From NCBI GenBank assembly GCA_000231825.2, contig JH720293.1, positions 3,626,826 through 3,690,825 on the forward strand: a DNA stretch of 64,000 nt. Reading direction: 5' to 3'. Source of the stretch: Tetrahymena elliotti 4EA (taxonomy: Eukaryota; Ciliophora; Oligohymenophorea; Hymenostomatida; Tetrahymenidae). Position 1 is the first letter of the stretch; every line of letters begins with the position of its first letter. The notes under the pieces were generated by a model that ran no database searches, was not told where the DNA came from, and was given only the letters and a program-made list of their open reading frames with translations. Position numbers and translations under genes: made by a program. This document shows positions 50,601-64,000 of the stretch, one piece after another.

Positions 50601-52276
50601 ATAATATGAACTTCAAAATATTATTACTGCTATTAATTCCATAGTCATTTCTGTACAAATTTAAGTAGAAAAGGAAATGGATTCTGATGAATGCACTGAA
50701 AGTTTAGATAAAATAATTCAAAAGTATCTTGAAGCAGCCAAAGTATATTTTCTTGTTGATCATAAGTTAGGTTACAGTTTGTGGTAATATTTTTAATAAT
50801 CAAACTAATTTTTAATAAATGCTCTTAATATATAGTATGAATAATCTAGGGTTTATTTATTAGCTAAAAAAAGATTATTCAAAAGCATTGGTCTATCAAT
50901 AAAAAGCTAATATTATTTCTGAAGAGATATTGTAAGAATTCTTGAACGATTTAGACACTACAAAAAGTTTACCTGAAAAATAAGCTTGGATGTGCTAAAA
51001 CTTTAATTTATTTATGAATTTACATGCTTGTAGAAAATTTTAATTAGCTTAATTGATAATAAAGAATATGTATTTAGGTTGTGAAGGAGAGGCTTTTAAG
51101 TAATATTATCAACATGCCTTTGAGGAGGATAAATAAGACTTATTAAATAATTTTGCCGTAAGTGTGACTTAAATATCAAAAAATTCGATTATTTTAAAAA
51201 AATAAAAATCTCTCCAAAATCATTGTTAAGAGATGTTGTAAATGCACAACAAATTAGAAAATTATGAGCAATTAAAATTGTATTTAGATAAAAAATAAGA
51301 AATTCACTAAAAAATAAGTAAAATAAAGAGCTAACCTCAAACCATTTAGATTGATGAAAATTAAAATTTTTCTGTTCAAGATGCATAGATTTTATCACCA
51401 AGGAAATTATCTGAAAAAAAATAATATTTTGGTTCATTACTGTCTCCAGTAGCTTACTCCAAAGAAAGTTTGGTATATTATAAAAGCAGAAAATTCTACT
51501 TTTCACACAGATTTTATGAGAAATAAAATTAATAAGCATCAAAAGAAAAAGATGAAAACGAAATAAACGAGCTCTTTAAAAATGAAAAAAACTTTGCAAC
51601 CTAGGCATTAGATATTCTATATGAGTGCTTAAAGATTTTTCAATAAATAAATGTTAATACTGAAAACTAATTAAAGAAATATGAGCTTGATGCTATGGGT
51701 ATTCTAACATTAATTTAAATTTGTAAATGCCATATTATTTTATAAAGAAGAGAAGTCATTATTGAAGAGATACTTTAAGTTATTTATTAAAAATATGAAG
51801 AAATTAAGCATAACGATTTTGTAAACCTTAAGTATAATTAAATTCCACCTAATATATTACTTGGCAAATATTACTTGATTCTTGCTTAAATGGAATACTC
51901 TAAAAAATAATTTTAAAAATCTCTTAAATATAGCTTAAAAGTGTTAAATTTTAACTAATTATAACCTAATTAATATTAGTGTGTTTAATTCTCAAAATAA
52001 ATAAAAAAATATTATGATCCCTAAGATAATCTTGAGGCTTTACAAAACATTTATTAAATAATATAAGAAGAGCATGTATAGCTTAGCTCATTTTAATTAT
52101 AATCATTATTAAGTGATATTTAGTCTCTCCAGTAAATATTCTAAAATTACAGTAAAATTTTTCTTCACTAATATATTCAAAACCATTCTTATAATATTAT
52201 TTAAGATGAAATAGGATTTTTTGAGGTGTTTTTCAAGCTAGAGAAGTGGGAAAACTCTAAATTAATCCCTCTTTGA
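47672..52276 (+). CDS. Receptor-like protein A: Cache-like ectodomain plus cytosolic TPR (one in-frame TGA)
   Basis: Predicted exons 47672-47898, 47926-48125, 48219-48365, 48419-48629, 48805-49086, 49163-49452, 50021-50498, 50556-50783, 50836-52276 (1167 aa). TM1 is near residues 45-70 (VIFMPYSIMLSIIATVFSLS). The extracellular part contains QYFTWANPQIGSW, IRCRPWYLSS near 342 and ATILGLDF-like segments, resembling a Cache sensor. TM2 is near 565-590 (VVISSFSFLFIMLYFLLKQF), followed by VHNFDIPISIL. The cytosolic part has a TPR-like repeat (CMNNLGFIYQLKKDYSKALV) and a long helical tail. Two further paralogues follow. A TGA at 47921-47923 lies in frame; it vanishes only if a 27-bp intron (47899-47925) is spliced, far shorter than others here, so this may be a premature stop. 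Ligand and signalling output are unknown. Confidence 0.8.
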
Positions 52277-53394
52277 TGAAAAAAAATTTTCTTTTTAAAA
52301 ACAATAAATAACCTAAGTTTCAAAAATAAAAAATGTAAAATTATTTAAATATTCATAAGTAAACTTGAGCTCTTCAAATATTTTATGTTTTGTTTCCAAT
52401 CATAAAATAGGCTGTTCCTTACTTGAAATTTGAATAAATATAAAAATTATTTATCAAATTTACTTATTTTTAAAATAAAAAATAATATTCATTTGACTCT
52501 TAATAGAGAGAAGGAATTTTAAAAATTAACATAGTATTTCATTGACCTATTTACTAGTAAAATATTATATTTTAATAGCTTAAAGTATTCAATTTATTTT
52601 TTAATAAATAGTCTAATTAAGTAACAAAGATTAATTTTCTAGAAAAATATTTATTTCCTAGTTTACTTTATTTTCTTTAGATTATTGTTATTGAAATTTA
52701 TTTTAACAATTTACTTTTATTCTTTTTTCCTAGAATTAATATAATGGTTATGAAATTAAATTATTTCAAAATGGTTCTAATATTACATCTATTGATGAAA
52801 CAAAACTCTTAATTTTACATTCATACTTTCATCTGAAAATTCAAGATATTGACATTTTCATTTTTATCACTTGATTGTAGCTGTTTTTTAAAATTATTAT
52901 CCATAAAAATTTCTCAATATTAAATTTCATTTCAAGTTGAGGAGAAAATAAACTATTTCTTTTGTAGTTGGCTGTGTATTTGGTTTTAAATAGTTATTTT
53001 AATTAGTTTTTCAAATAAATAAAAAAAGAATGAATTTTTATGTTTTTTTGTGAAATATTCTGTATAAAGTTATCAAATTTTTGAATTGGAATGTAATCAT
53101 AAATTTTATTTTATAGAAATAGCAATTAGAAATACTCATTTTTATTAAAGAAAATGGTTTAAGGAATAAAGTTTTTAGTTGCTTTAAGATCATTCATCTC
53201 TTAAGCCTTATGAATAATTAGTTATATAGATAATTGTTTTTTTGAAGACTCAACAAAAATTAAGATTAACAAAGCAAAGTATAAAAAATAAGGATTTATA
53301 TTTGCAGTTATTAATTAAAATGTAGAAAAATGAATAATACTATGACAATAATAGGTAGATAAAAAATGGATAGTTTCTATGGAAGTATGTAAAT
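52277..53394. other. Intergenic spacer between receptor-like genes A and B
   Basis: AT-rich. The frame of gene B is open upstream to 52837 with another ATG at 53320, so the start of B could lie further 5'. Otherwise I see nothing. Confidence 0.5.
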
Positions 53395-56300
53395 ATGATG
53401 AGAAAATAGTTAATTTCAAGCAAAAAAAAAGAGAAAAATACCAAATTTGAAATTTTAAAGTTGAAATGCAAAAATTTTTTCAAATTATCTGATGAATAGT
53501 GTAGATTTATTACTGTTTTTGGTCCCTTATGCATTTCTTTGATTTTAGGAGTTTTGCTTTATTTAGCATTGTGCTAATTTCTCTACATAGCAGAAATGTA
53601 AAAAAAATTCATTCATTTATAATTTATTCAAATCAGCGTTGTTATTTAAACATTTAAGGAGAACTTTATTTATATAATTAGGTAAAATATGAGCAAAGAT
53701 TACATAGATAACGCAAACCAAAACTATTTAATTTTACTAACTTAATCAAAAGTTAACAGTATAAAATCTAACCTTTAAAGGATGGCTATATCTATATAAA
53801 TATTAGGGAAATTTAGTCAAAAATTGTAAACAAAAGCACTAGATTAGCTTGGTACTTAATCGATAATTTTCCCTAACATTTTAACATATTCTAAAAAAGT
53901 ATAATCTTACATTAATTTCTTAATATTAATTTAAAAGTAAGTTGGTCTAACAATTCAGGAGATTTAACTTAAGTAAAAGCTGTAAATGGGAAGTTTAATT
54001 TTTTATAAGCAAATGACTTTAATTAGAAAGATCAATGCTAATTTATTTAATATTATCAAAATAAAATTTCTCTAGATGCTTCCACTGCACCAATAAACTA
54101 TTGTATTGATTATTTTAAAATAAATTTTGTCATCATTTTGTTTAATTTTAAGATTAAAGATAGTATTTTGGGTGGTCATCGCCTTAAATAAATAATTGGA
54201 ATGATTTAACTTTAGAATAAAGACAATTCCTTGTGAAATAATCATTAATTAATGTATATTTTACATCTTTTCAATATAATATGTAAAATTAGCAAATATT
54301 CCCAAATCTCTTTTATGTTGTTAGAAAATCTGATTCAATCTAGCAGAGGATATTCCCAAAGTATTTTTTTCAAAATTTATTTCTTAAAATATTTACTAAA
54401 AATTATATGATTTTTTTTATTTTTAAAATTTTATTTAATTAGGGAAAGATTAAATTAAGAAAACATGTTTTGGTATTAACCTCCTTATACAGATTTTAGT
54501 GAGGTTTGTCAATATGATTCTATTCTTAAGCATTACTCTTTTTCTAGTATTAATTAATTTGATGGTTTTAAAAACAAAAATGAATTTAATAAAAACTGTG
54601 ATACAAATACAAACACTTAGTAATGCTAATGTATTTACCTTTAAGATAAAAGACTTTATCCTATAGACTGGAGGTGCAGAATCTGGTATCAATAAGCATC
54701 CTTAGGATATTATTTGTAAAATATTAATTAATAAAAAATTGCTTAAAAATATTTAATATTAGGACAATTTCTTCTAAATACTATGATATAAATTCATAAA
54801 ATGTTGTAAATAGTTTTGTTTTCAAAACAATATTAGGATCATAGTCTACTTAAAATATTAAAGATGAATAAAACATAAACGAAGATAGTATTACAAGCGT
54901 AGATATTGATATAAGCAATTTGATTGAAAATTAAAATGAATAAAGTGATGGAGATCAATACTCTTTTATTTTTTTACCTGTAAATAATAATAATGAATAT
55001 CAAATATTTTATCACCCTCAATATAAAAGTAAGCATTTGATTTAATAAATAGATAATATCTAATAAATTTTTAAGATTAATAAAATTTAGAAACTGTTTT
55101 ATCTTTACAATTTCAGAATAATATCAAAGAATATAATTAATTTTTAGAATAAATTTCTGAATATATAAGCAGCACACAAAAGACAATCTAAAGTTGCAAA
55201 CTCTAACTAGATGAAGGATTTCAATTTCAAATGATAGTTCAAGATAAGGAATATTTTTCTATTATAAATAAGATATATGTTTGCATAGGGAATATCAACC
55301 AACAGAATTCCCTTTTATTTGGCTATTTTGTGAGAGCTATTTCTACTGAAATTTCTTAATAAGCTGTCAATAAGATTAATGATAGTATGAAAAAAATAAG
55401 GAAATTTTATGCAATAGGAACTAGTTCTGCATTCGTATTTGTGCTATTTTTAATGTACACTCTTTTAAAATACTTTCTCAAATATAACTTTGAATAACCA
55501 TTAACTATCCTAAATACATTCATTCAGTAAGCCAAACCAAAAGAGTAATTCTAATTTAATTTATTATTTTTATTATAATATAAATTATAATGAAATTAGC
55601 ATTTACTTGTTTTATCAAATGATTTAAAATTAGTAAATTTACACTTAGTATGAGCTAAGGAATTTACTTCAGGCTATTAATGATGTTGTTATAGGAATAT
55701 AAACAAAAGTTGAGGAAAAAATAGGATACTCTTCAAATTGCTTTGATGACACATACTACTATAATTAAATTTTCCAAAAATATGTATAAGGTCTCAAAAC
55801 ATTTAAATCAGTAGATCATAAGACAGGGATAGGGTTGTGGTAATAAGATATTAAATTAAATAAATTTAATGATAAATATTTTTTATAAAGTTATGTAAAT
55901 TTAGGAAACTTGTATGCTTAGAATAATAATTATATAAAAGCTATTGTCTTTTACTAAAAAAGCTTAGAAATTTCATAAAAAACTTTACTTGATTAAAAAC
56001 TTGATACTTATGTAGGGAATTTAAATATGTGTTTTGAAAAAATGTGTTCAAAGAAATCTATGAGAAAATTCATGAATATATTAGCAAGTAGAAAATATTT
56101 ATTTGGAAATGCTCTAGTTTGCAGTTTGTTGTAATAAGAAGAAGAGGATATTGGATTTGAAAATAATTAAACTATGCAAGAGCATAAAGACAGTAAAATG
56201 AAAATAAATTCATCGTTGAAAAAGCTTATGAGAACTTAAAAAGAGAAGGATATGGGAGAATAAATTTTTAATTCAACCATTAAATAAATCTAAAAACAAA

Positions 56301-57511
56301 AGAGCCTTGCTGCTAATGATAAGTCTTACATTAAAAAAAAGACAAATGGATCAAACAATTCACTGAATATTTCTTTGCAGTTAAATTTATAAAAAAATTA
56401 ATCAGTACAAGTCAAACATAGTTTTAATAATTCTGGTGTCAGCACATTTAAAACAGCATAATAAAAAAAACATCAATCTTTGAAAAATCCAAATATACCC
56501 AACTTATTCATTGATAAAAATACTAATTAATTATATAAATACACAAATGGGCAGAAAAATTAAAATAAGGTAGAATAGGAGAGCGAATATGTAAATATAA
56601 AATCAGACTTAGAGCTCATTCTTTCAAGAGGGTAGTTAAAAACTAATTGTTGTGGCAACTTAAATTTTTTAGTGATGCTGAAAAATGATTTATTTCCTTA
56701 AAAATAGAGCTATGATTAACCATAAACTCTTGTTAGAGAAGAAGGGGAATTTAATATTTCTATTGTTGAATAATGCATAGATTAATTCTAAGAGTCTCAG
56801 TAGATTTTCTTTTACCTTTCAAAACACTCTTCTAATTTATTTGAATCTTACTACTATTAAAGTCTTTCAATATTAATTCAGCTGAAAAGTTTTACATGCT
56901 AATTGATAATTTAAAATAAAGAATAGATAGTTCTTGAACATCTTATTTAAATAAAGAAATCTATTAAAGTATTGTAAGAAAATTACTAAAACTTACAAAC
57001 ACTATAGATCTCTGGACAGGGCTTGATACCTTTTGAAATCATCAATATGAAATATTATCTTGTTAAGGGATTTCTTTTTTATAAGTTAAATATTTACCAT
57101 AAATCTCTCTTTAATTTATTGAAATCTTTAAGTCTTAAATTTACAAGGAATCATGAAAATTATAGCTCTGTTCAATTCAATAAAGATGATCACTAGAATA
57201 AACTGTTTTATGATACATTTGATGTGAGTTGCTGCTTAAAAATAATAAACTAAATAATAAAAACTCAAAATATATAACTTGATCCTATCCAGAATAAATA
57301 CTTAAGTGAAGATCTCAACAATATAAACTTAGATTTGATTTCAAAGTGTAAATTAATATATTTTTTATTTTCTCTTTATTTATTTTTCTATTATCCTTTT
57401 ATTAAAATAGAAGATTTTTATTTCTAGGAGGTTTTCTTCAAAGAAAAGGAATTAAACAATATCAAAAGAAATACGAATTTCAAAAATATAAGATATCAAA
57501 CTAAATATTGA
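53395..57511 (+). CDS. Receptor-like protein B: Cache-like ectodomain plus cytosolic TPR
   Basis: Exons 53395-53851, 53938-54102, 54153-54360, 54443-54715, 54763-55028, 55091-55544, 55600-55839, 55891-57511; 1227 aa. Start chosen so TM1 (PLCISLILGVLLYLALCQFL) sits about 44 residues in, as in A. Motifs shared with A and C include RQYFGWSSPQINNW, DWRCRIWYQQ near 354, VLSLQFQNN, TM2 (FAFVFVLFLMYT-like segment near 561-586), YNFEQPLTIL, DIYLFYQMIQ..QYELRNLLQAI and the TPR-like CYVNLGNLYAQNNNYIKAIV. Coding length upstream of the TPR exon is 2063 nt, identical to A. The Pro of CRPWY is Ile here. The C-terminal 60 residues may include an unspliced intron (hydrophobic patch near 57350-57420). Role: probable environmental sensor, inferred. 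Confidence 0.85.
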
Positions 57512-58426
57512 TCTTTTTATATTATTCAATTTTTCGAAGTGTCACTCAGTCGAATTATCAACTAAATCTTTCTCTATCTATTTTAGAACCATATTCTTGA
57601 TCTTTAATTTCTATGGTAGATTTTATGAAAAATAATTAGCAAAAGAATGAATAGAAAAATTATTATAAAATATATTTCTATATCAAATTTGCTAATTTCT
57701 ATCTTTTTTATTTATTTTTTCCGATCTAAACATTTTTAAATCAAGCAAATTTTTTTTAAAAAAGCAACTATGGATCCAAATTTTTTTCCCTAAAAATTGA
57801 AAAAAATTCAGTATTTTAAATGTTTACTATTGAGAGAAAGAAATTTGTTAAAATTATTTAAGTTAAAATGACTAGTTATATTAAAAATGTTTATATTTTT
57901 AGGTTCGAACCCAAAATAAAAAAAAAATTATAAAATATTTATTATATTAGAATGTATGAGTAGTACTTTAACACAAAATAATTTTATAATTAAGGTGTTT
58001 ATTAAATCATCTTACTTAAAATATTTAAGATATGTAGATATGCAATGAACTTTTTAAATTAGTTTTGAAAAGTAAATGAAAAGATAAAAATGAGTGATTT
58101 TATTGATTGATTAAAAGTGAGTAATTAAGAAGATATAGTGTTTGTTTTAAATTAAGATCTCAGCTAGCAGCAATCAATCATTCATTCAATCTATAAAGAA
58201 TAAGATTATGATTTTGTTTGATTTAACAAATTTTTAATAATTGAAAACTATAAGTATATTTATTATATTTACAGTAAATTTAGATAGTTTATTAAGTAAG
58301 AGTGGTAATTTCAGCATATATCTATCAATATATCAATTAATAGACCCAAGTAATAGCTACTAAGATAGAAATCTTAAAACTGATTGATTTCTGGTCAAAT
58401 AGAGCTTTCACAACAAGATAGGTGCT
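57512..58426. other. Intergenic spacer between receptor-like genes B and C
   Basis: AT-rich. The palindromic GGTTCGAACCC at 57902-57912 looks like a tRNA T-arm, but no cloverleaf surrounds it on either strand. Nothing else is seen. Confidence 0.55.
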
Positions 58427-61400
58427 ATGAATTCATTAAAAAAGAGAATTTTAAGCTATGTGTTTTGTAAGAGGAAGTTAAGTGAGAAAATTAAGCGTTA
58501 ATTAGATCTTTTTGTTCCATACTTTATGGTTCTCTTACTTGTGATTTTCATATTTTCAATTTTGATTAAGTTTGTCTATCTTGATAAATTGTAAAATATT
58601 TTTCAATTTTTAGAATACTAACTAATTTACATCTCAGCATTTTAGCCATGTTAAATGTTTAATTTTGATCGAGTTTCATTGCATACTGTACTGAAATCGG
58701 GTTCTAAATTTCATATTTATTTAATAAAAAGGGAATAAAATATTTAAGATCACTTTATGGAGAGATTCAAAGATTATATTAGCCAAGTAAATAGAGCATA
58801 GCTAGACTACTTAGCTGTTTCATATCAATAAGTTATTTCTTCTTCTCAGATTATAGGACAATTTATTTAAAAACTGACTAGTAATAATGTTTAGTTAGCT
58901 GATATAGGTAATTAGAGGGTTTTATTGATTTGACATATTTTATAATTGCGCAATAATAAAGAAATAATTTTTTATTAAAAAAGACTGATTAATTTTTATT
59001 TTAAAATATATTAGTAACTTGGACGGGCACCTAACTTTATGATAATAGACCTGATATAAATAATAAATATAATTTCATGAATTTTAATATGTTCTCAGCA
59101 AAAGAAATTTGCTAAAAAAAGGATTTTCTTTCTTCTTCAACGAATAAATAATGTAAATAGATGTTAATGAAAAAAGACTTTTTACAAGAAAAACACAAAC
59201 AAATTTTATTAATTGTTTTTTTTGTTTTGAAATACTTAGATATCAGTTAATTATTTGGTTGGTATAATTGGAATCAAAATTAGTGGTTTTAATTAAGTAT
59301 TGATTAAATTGATTTCTTAGTCAAAACTGATCTTGCTTTCTCAGTCTATAAGGCCATCTAAACTAATCAAAAGTATAAAAGTGTTCAAATTATAGATGGC
59401 TATGTTTAAAATTCATCTGATGACACTCTTTACTAAGGGGATCCTAAGTAATTTTTTTGACTATATAAAGATAAATATATTAGCTTGTTTAAATATTAGG
59501 TTATGGCTTTTTTAGCAAAATAGCTTTTGGAATAATAAGAATTATGGGGGCCCATTTGTTTATCCTAATAATCAATAATGTGAAAATTAAAATGAATATA
59601 TACCACCTATAGATTATAATGGATTTTATCAAATCAACTCAACAAATTAATTTTGCTCTATGAATCCCTAAAAATAAGAATGTAATTGCTAATATTATAA
59701 TAAGAAAAGATACTATCCTTTAGTTTTTCGTTGTAGGCCTTGGTATGTATCATCAATATAAAATGAATATGTGTAAGATTTTTACTAACTTGAATTTTTT
59801 TAGCTTGTTTATCATTCAAATAATTTCATTATTTCATATCATATTTTTTTTTAATTTAGGACTTTATCTTAAGCATATATAGATCTTTACTCTTAATAAC
59901 AAATAATGACAAATAGTTTTAAAATAGTGGATGCTAATTATGGAAAAAATTTAGATTCTTAAAAGCAAGCTCCTGCAAAAGCAGTTTTAGGATTTGATTT
60001 AGAGTATTCATAATTTAATGATTTTTTATATGGTACGAATGATTTTAGTAAGGGACTCTACTCATATTTAGTTGGGCCTAAGAGCTAAATTTATGAAAAT
60101 GACATTTAAAATATGCAAAACTATGCTGCTATAATACACCCAAATCTGAAGTCTGGTTCAAGTAATCTCCTTTTATAAATAAATAATTTCTTTATTAATA
60201 AAATTTTACATCTGATAAACAAGTCAATGGAAAGATAAACGATGTTATTGAATTAGAGTTTCAAAATGGATCAAAAGATGAGATCCAATCTTACAAGGAA
60301 TAATTAGATAATATATTTTTGAATGATACTATAAGAACAAAAGGATGCAACCTTACTCATTTAAATAGCTAATAATTTTAGCTTAACATAATGAAAGATG
60401 GGCAAGATTATTTCACAGTTGTAAATACTTTAAAAGTTTGTTATGGAAATTTAGAAGAATAAAAGAGTATTGTTGTAGGCTACTTAGTTACAAACTTAGC
60501 CAGCAGTTATCAAAAATAACTTTACTCTCCAATAGATGATAATCTAAGAAACATGTAAACGTATATAGTGATTGCCCTAGTTTTCTCTTTTTTTGCAATT
60601 ATCATATTTCTTTACTTGCTCTTAGAAAGGTTTCTAAAATACAATTTCGAAGAACCTATTTCTATCATTTCTTCTGTAATGAATAAAGCAGATCCAGAAA
60701 TGTAATTAATTAATTATATTTTCTAAAATTATTGATTTTTGTTGACTCTTCAAAGAGAACTATGTAGGCTACATGTTAAGATATTAATCTATAAACTCCA
60801 TAAAAATCGTTAATTTATCATAAATTAAATAGAAATATTAATGGATAATTTTTTAAAACAAAATTTTATCATTTACAGGATTTTTAGGTTTCACAATGTA
60901 GTTTAGAAAGATGAAATGAAAATATCTTAAGAATTGAAAAATTTGATTTCTGCTATAATTGAAATAATTAGTTTAGTTTAAGAGTAAGTTTAAGGTCCTA
61001 ATTAAAGCAATGATAATGAAATAATCTAACAAAATTATTTAAGAGCTTTATAAACTTTTGAGGTTGTTAACCATCAAACAGGAATCGGCCTATGGTAAAA
61101 TATTGTGTTTTAAGTTATGTATTTTAACTTTTTTTACTAACAGCTTAAATAATTTAGGAAACATTAAAATGATTCAGAAAGATTTCAAAACTGCTATTTA
61201 ATATTACAAGCAAGCTTGCATACTTTCTAAAATTTAATATGAAGAGGAAATGAAAAAAGATGAACTGAAAATTTCTAAAAATGATTATTTATTAAAGGAT
61301 TCTATTCTCCCTACAGATAGTGTCAAGAAGAGATTTATGAGAATTCATGCAAGCAGAAATTACCAACTGGGATCAACAATTTTGAAGTACTTGTAACACA

Positions 61401-64000
61401 AAACCTAGTTTGATCAAACAAATTAGTAGATACATGAAACATACATAAAAGACAATTTGTAAATGATAAATGATCAAAAAATCTAGAAAAATAATTTAGA
61501 TTAGAGTCCTCAATAATACAAAGAATAAAATCAAGATATTTCAAGAAAGAAATCTACTAACTTAAAAAAAAATAATTTAATTGGTACATCTTTGACTTAA
61601 ACTTAGATAATAAACAAAGATGCAAATCAAAACTTATTTGGGAGCAACCAATCAAATAAAAAAGTAATTTAATTCCATAAAATAATTTTTTAAATATTAC
61701 TTTTATAAAATTAGCAGCTAGGAAATTATTAGCTCTCCACTCCTTGCATTGCAAATAATGGGCTTTTTAATAATTTTGCATTTAGTGCTAATAATATTTA
61801 AAACACATTAATATTACCAAATGCCACTCCAAAATAGATGACTGATTTTGAAAATGAAACAAATTTACAAAATTTAATTTAAGCTAATTAAAACAATAGC
61901 TTGTATAATGGCAATAACATTACATTTTTAAATAATGTTACAGCTCAATTACCTAATGTGTAATAATATTAAGCAGATGAATAACCTGAAAAATCTTTAA
62001 TGGGTATTTCTTAGAGGCAAAGTTATTCTAATTTGTTTCATAATAACAATAATGGAATAAATAACGCCACCAATAATAATACTAATAGGATTTCTAGTAG
62101 TAATAATAAATTATAGGGTCTGAGTAACAATAATATAACTGTATCAGGAAATAATTAAAACAGTAGGTTCAACTCCAAAAGATCTTCATACATAAAAAAG
62201 TTACACTCAAGTGGAAATGTTATGAGCAACGATTTTCAATCATCCAAATAAAATAAAATCATAAATAAAGATAATCACTATGCTGCTAAAGATTCTATAG
62301 ATGAAGAAGACAAAGCAACAAAATAGCGTAATGAGCTATTAGCTAAATTCTCCTTGTAAAATTATCCCCACTTCTTTACTGAGTAATTTTTAGAAAAAAA
62401 TTAACCTTTGATTTTAAATAATTTGGATAAGCCTATTTGCAATTTTGATGAGTATTTTCACTGTTTGAAGAATTACAGTTGTTAAGCTATTGAACTCCTA
62501 AATGAAAGCTACAAAATCTTTAGTAATTTAGGAGATTATTGTGCTGACTTTGAAAAGAAGGAAGCCCATGAATACTATGGGTTTTCCATTTTGACTTTAT
62601 TAGCAATTACAGAATTACACATCATGGTTAATCAGTAATCAACCATCGTTGAACCTCTACTTGCCTAAATAAAAAAATAAATTTTTATAAAAATTATACC
62701 TTTAGAAGCTTAAGATTCATTTAATATAATGTCATAGCTTCAACACTTAAATTAGCTTTAGTCACAAGTTAATATACAATAATATTAAATGAATAACAAT
62801 ATTACAAATAATTCTTTTAATGTTCTATTTAATTAAAATGGAGGCTAATAAACAATAACAACAATGCTGAATATTGAAAACAATTTAAACAATAACAGAT
62901 TATCATCCTTCACTGAATAAAACTTAGAAATGAACTTTTTTGACACAAATAATAACAATAATATGAATTTAATCAGGCATAATAGTGTTAATGGAATTTA
63001 AAATATGCTACCTTTGTTGGATTAAAATTAATAAAGCAGTGATAAATCGAAAAGACTAACAACTTAATCAAATAATTCAGCTGTACAAATAGTCTAGACT
63101 CAATAAAATTAGCAATAATACCAAAAATTGTATAAGCAGTAAAGTAGTTAAGCTGCAATAATGAGAAATAACACACTCTCAAACAATGGTACTCAAACGA
63201 ATATTCCACTAAATTAATATTAAAATAACCCTTACTAATAAAATATATCCTAGATTAATAATACATAAATACAAACATAAAACATTACATCAGGGCAAAA
63301 TCTCTACTAAACCTAAAATATGTCTTATAATGACCGTTTAAGATAATAAACAGATATAAATGATATTACCTTATTTAGGTAATACTACCATCCATAACAA
63401 TAATCTTCTAAAAGTTAAAGATAGAATGATACTAAAGATAATACTTTAAATTCAGATATTCTGTTAACTAAATACTACATATTAAAAGGAAATATCAGGA
63501 AATAACAGCTCAAAAATTAAGAAGCACTCAAAAGTTACATCAAAGGAATTAAATACTTCTTTCCTAAATCACAATCTCTTCAACGTATATAAGCAATTAT
63601 GAGAAATGGACTTAATAAAATGGAGGAATCTCCATAAACCTTATTTATCATTGAAGAAGAAACCACAAGGAATTAATAAAAATACTTTTATGACCCTAGT
63701 GATATATTAACATGCCTCTAAAATATAAAATAAATTGTTGAAGAAGATAAGATTTAATTAAATTAAAGCTAGTTAAATTTAATCCTTAATGATATTAAAA
63801 ATATAGAAAAGCTCTCTGCTGAAACAAGTAGAATATTTTGTTTTTTTCATTTTTTAATTTTAAATAATCATATAACCTCTATTTACTGGTTAAGTGTGAG
63901 GCTAAATTTTTTGTCAATTTTGAAATAAAATGATTCATTTTTTTCTTTTAAAATTTTCCAAAATATTTAGACAAAAAGTAATTTTATTCAAAATTTAAGA
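58427..64000 (+). CDS. Receptor-like protein C: Cache-like ectodomain plus cytosolic TPR (3' end outside window)
   Basis: Exons 58427-58907, 59015-59152, 59240-59447, 59500-59772, 59860-60161, 60224-60701, 60879-61094, 61144-61663, 61715 to about 63827, then a likely donor; the gene continues past the window. More than 1570 aa are visible. TM1 (FVPYFMVLLLVIFIFSILIK) follows MNSLKKRILSYVFCKRK. The ectodomain has LFGWYNWNQNQW, FRCRPWYVSS, AVLGFDLEYSQF and VIELEFQNGS. TM2 (IVIALVFSFFAIIIFLYLLL) leads to KYNFEEPISII, then GLCLNNLGNIKMIQKDFKTA as a TPR-like unit. Unlike A and B, a region of several hundred residues rich in Asn and Gln interrupts the cytosolic part (about 61715-63300). Three exon lengths equal those of A or B (208, 273, 478 nt). 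Confidence 0.85.

Noticed and set aside
57902..57912. GGTTCGAACCC, resembling a tRNA T-arm
   Set aside because: No acceptor, D or anticodon stems could be found within tRNA distance on either strand. The motif is a short palindrome in spacer.

Overview
The window reads as macronuclear DNA of a ciliate, most likely Tetrahymena or a close relative. It is very AT-rich. Long reading frames appear only when TAA and TAG are read as glutamine and TGA is the sole stop. TAA supplies Gln at conserved positions, for example motif VI (HRIGQTK) of the SNF2 helicase and the NQFHPE motif of the gamma-glutamyl hydrolase. Genes carry short AT-rich GT..AG introns (mostly about 50-110 bp) and are separated by roughly 0.5-3 kb of AT-rich spacer. 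There is one 100-N assembly gap. Read with the standard code, almost every gene here is shredded and mostly shadow frames remain.

Layout. 0.3-5.0 kb: HLTF/Rad5-type SNF2 helicase with an inserted RING (+). 6.0-7.2: coiled-coil protein (+). 8.4-9.4: secreted gamma-glutamyl hydrolase (+). 10.1-11.4: WASP-family actin regulator (-). 12.4-13.9: malectin-type ER lectin with a dilysine tail (-). 16.4-19.8: cNMP-binding-domain protein with a long disordered tail (+). 21.0-21.5: Mpo1/DUF962-like ER dioxygenase (-). 23.4-24.9: a CBM20-UBC fusion, i.e. a carbohydrate-binding domain joined to an E2-like ubiquitin-conjugating domain (-). 26.4-27.6: SRP receptor beta (+). 30.1-32.9: N/Q-rich protein with a dsRBD-like start and a coiled coil (-). 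34.2-36.3 and 37.0-38.7: two divergently transcribed, catalytically degenerate protein kinases. 40.6-42.0: unrecognised frame interrupted by one TGA. 42.5-44.6: S/N/Q-rich protein (-). 47.7-64.0: three tandem same-strand paralogues encoding two-pass receptor-like proteins with an extracellular Cache-like domain (CR[P/I]WY motif) and a cytosolic TPR region; the third runs off the window.

There are no operons. Several genes belong to the secretory pathway (SRP receptor beta, malectin, gamma-glutamyl hydrolase, Mpo1-like), but they are scattered and need not be co-regulated. The most unusual items are the CBM20-UBC fusion, the receptor-like array with conserved intron phases and one member carrying an in-frame TGA, and the divergent pseudokinase pair.

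Exon joins were worked out by eye from frame continuity, GT..AG borders and, for the receptor array, comparison among paralogues. They are predictions, and intron placement is the weakest part of this annotation.
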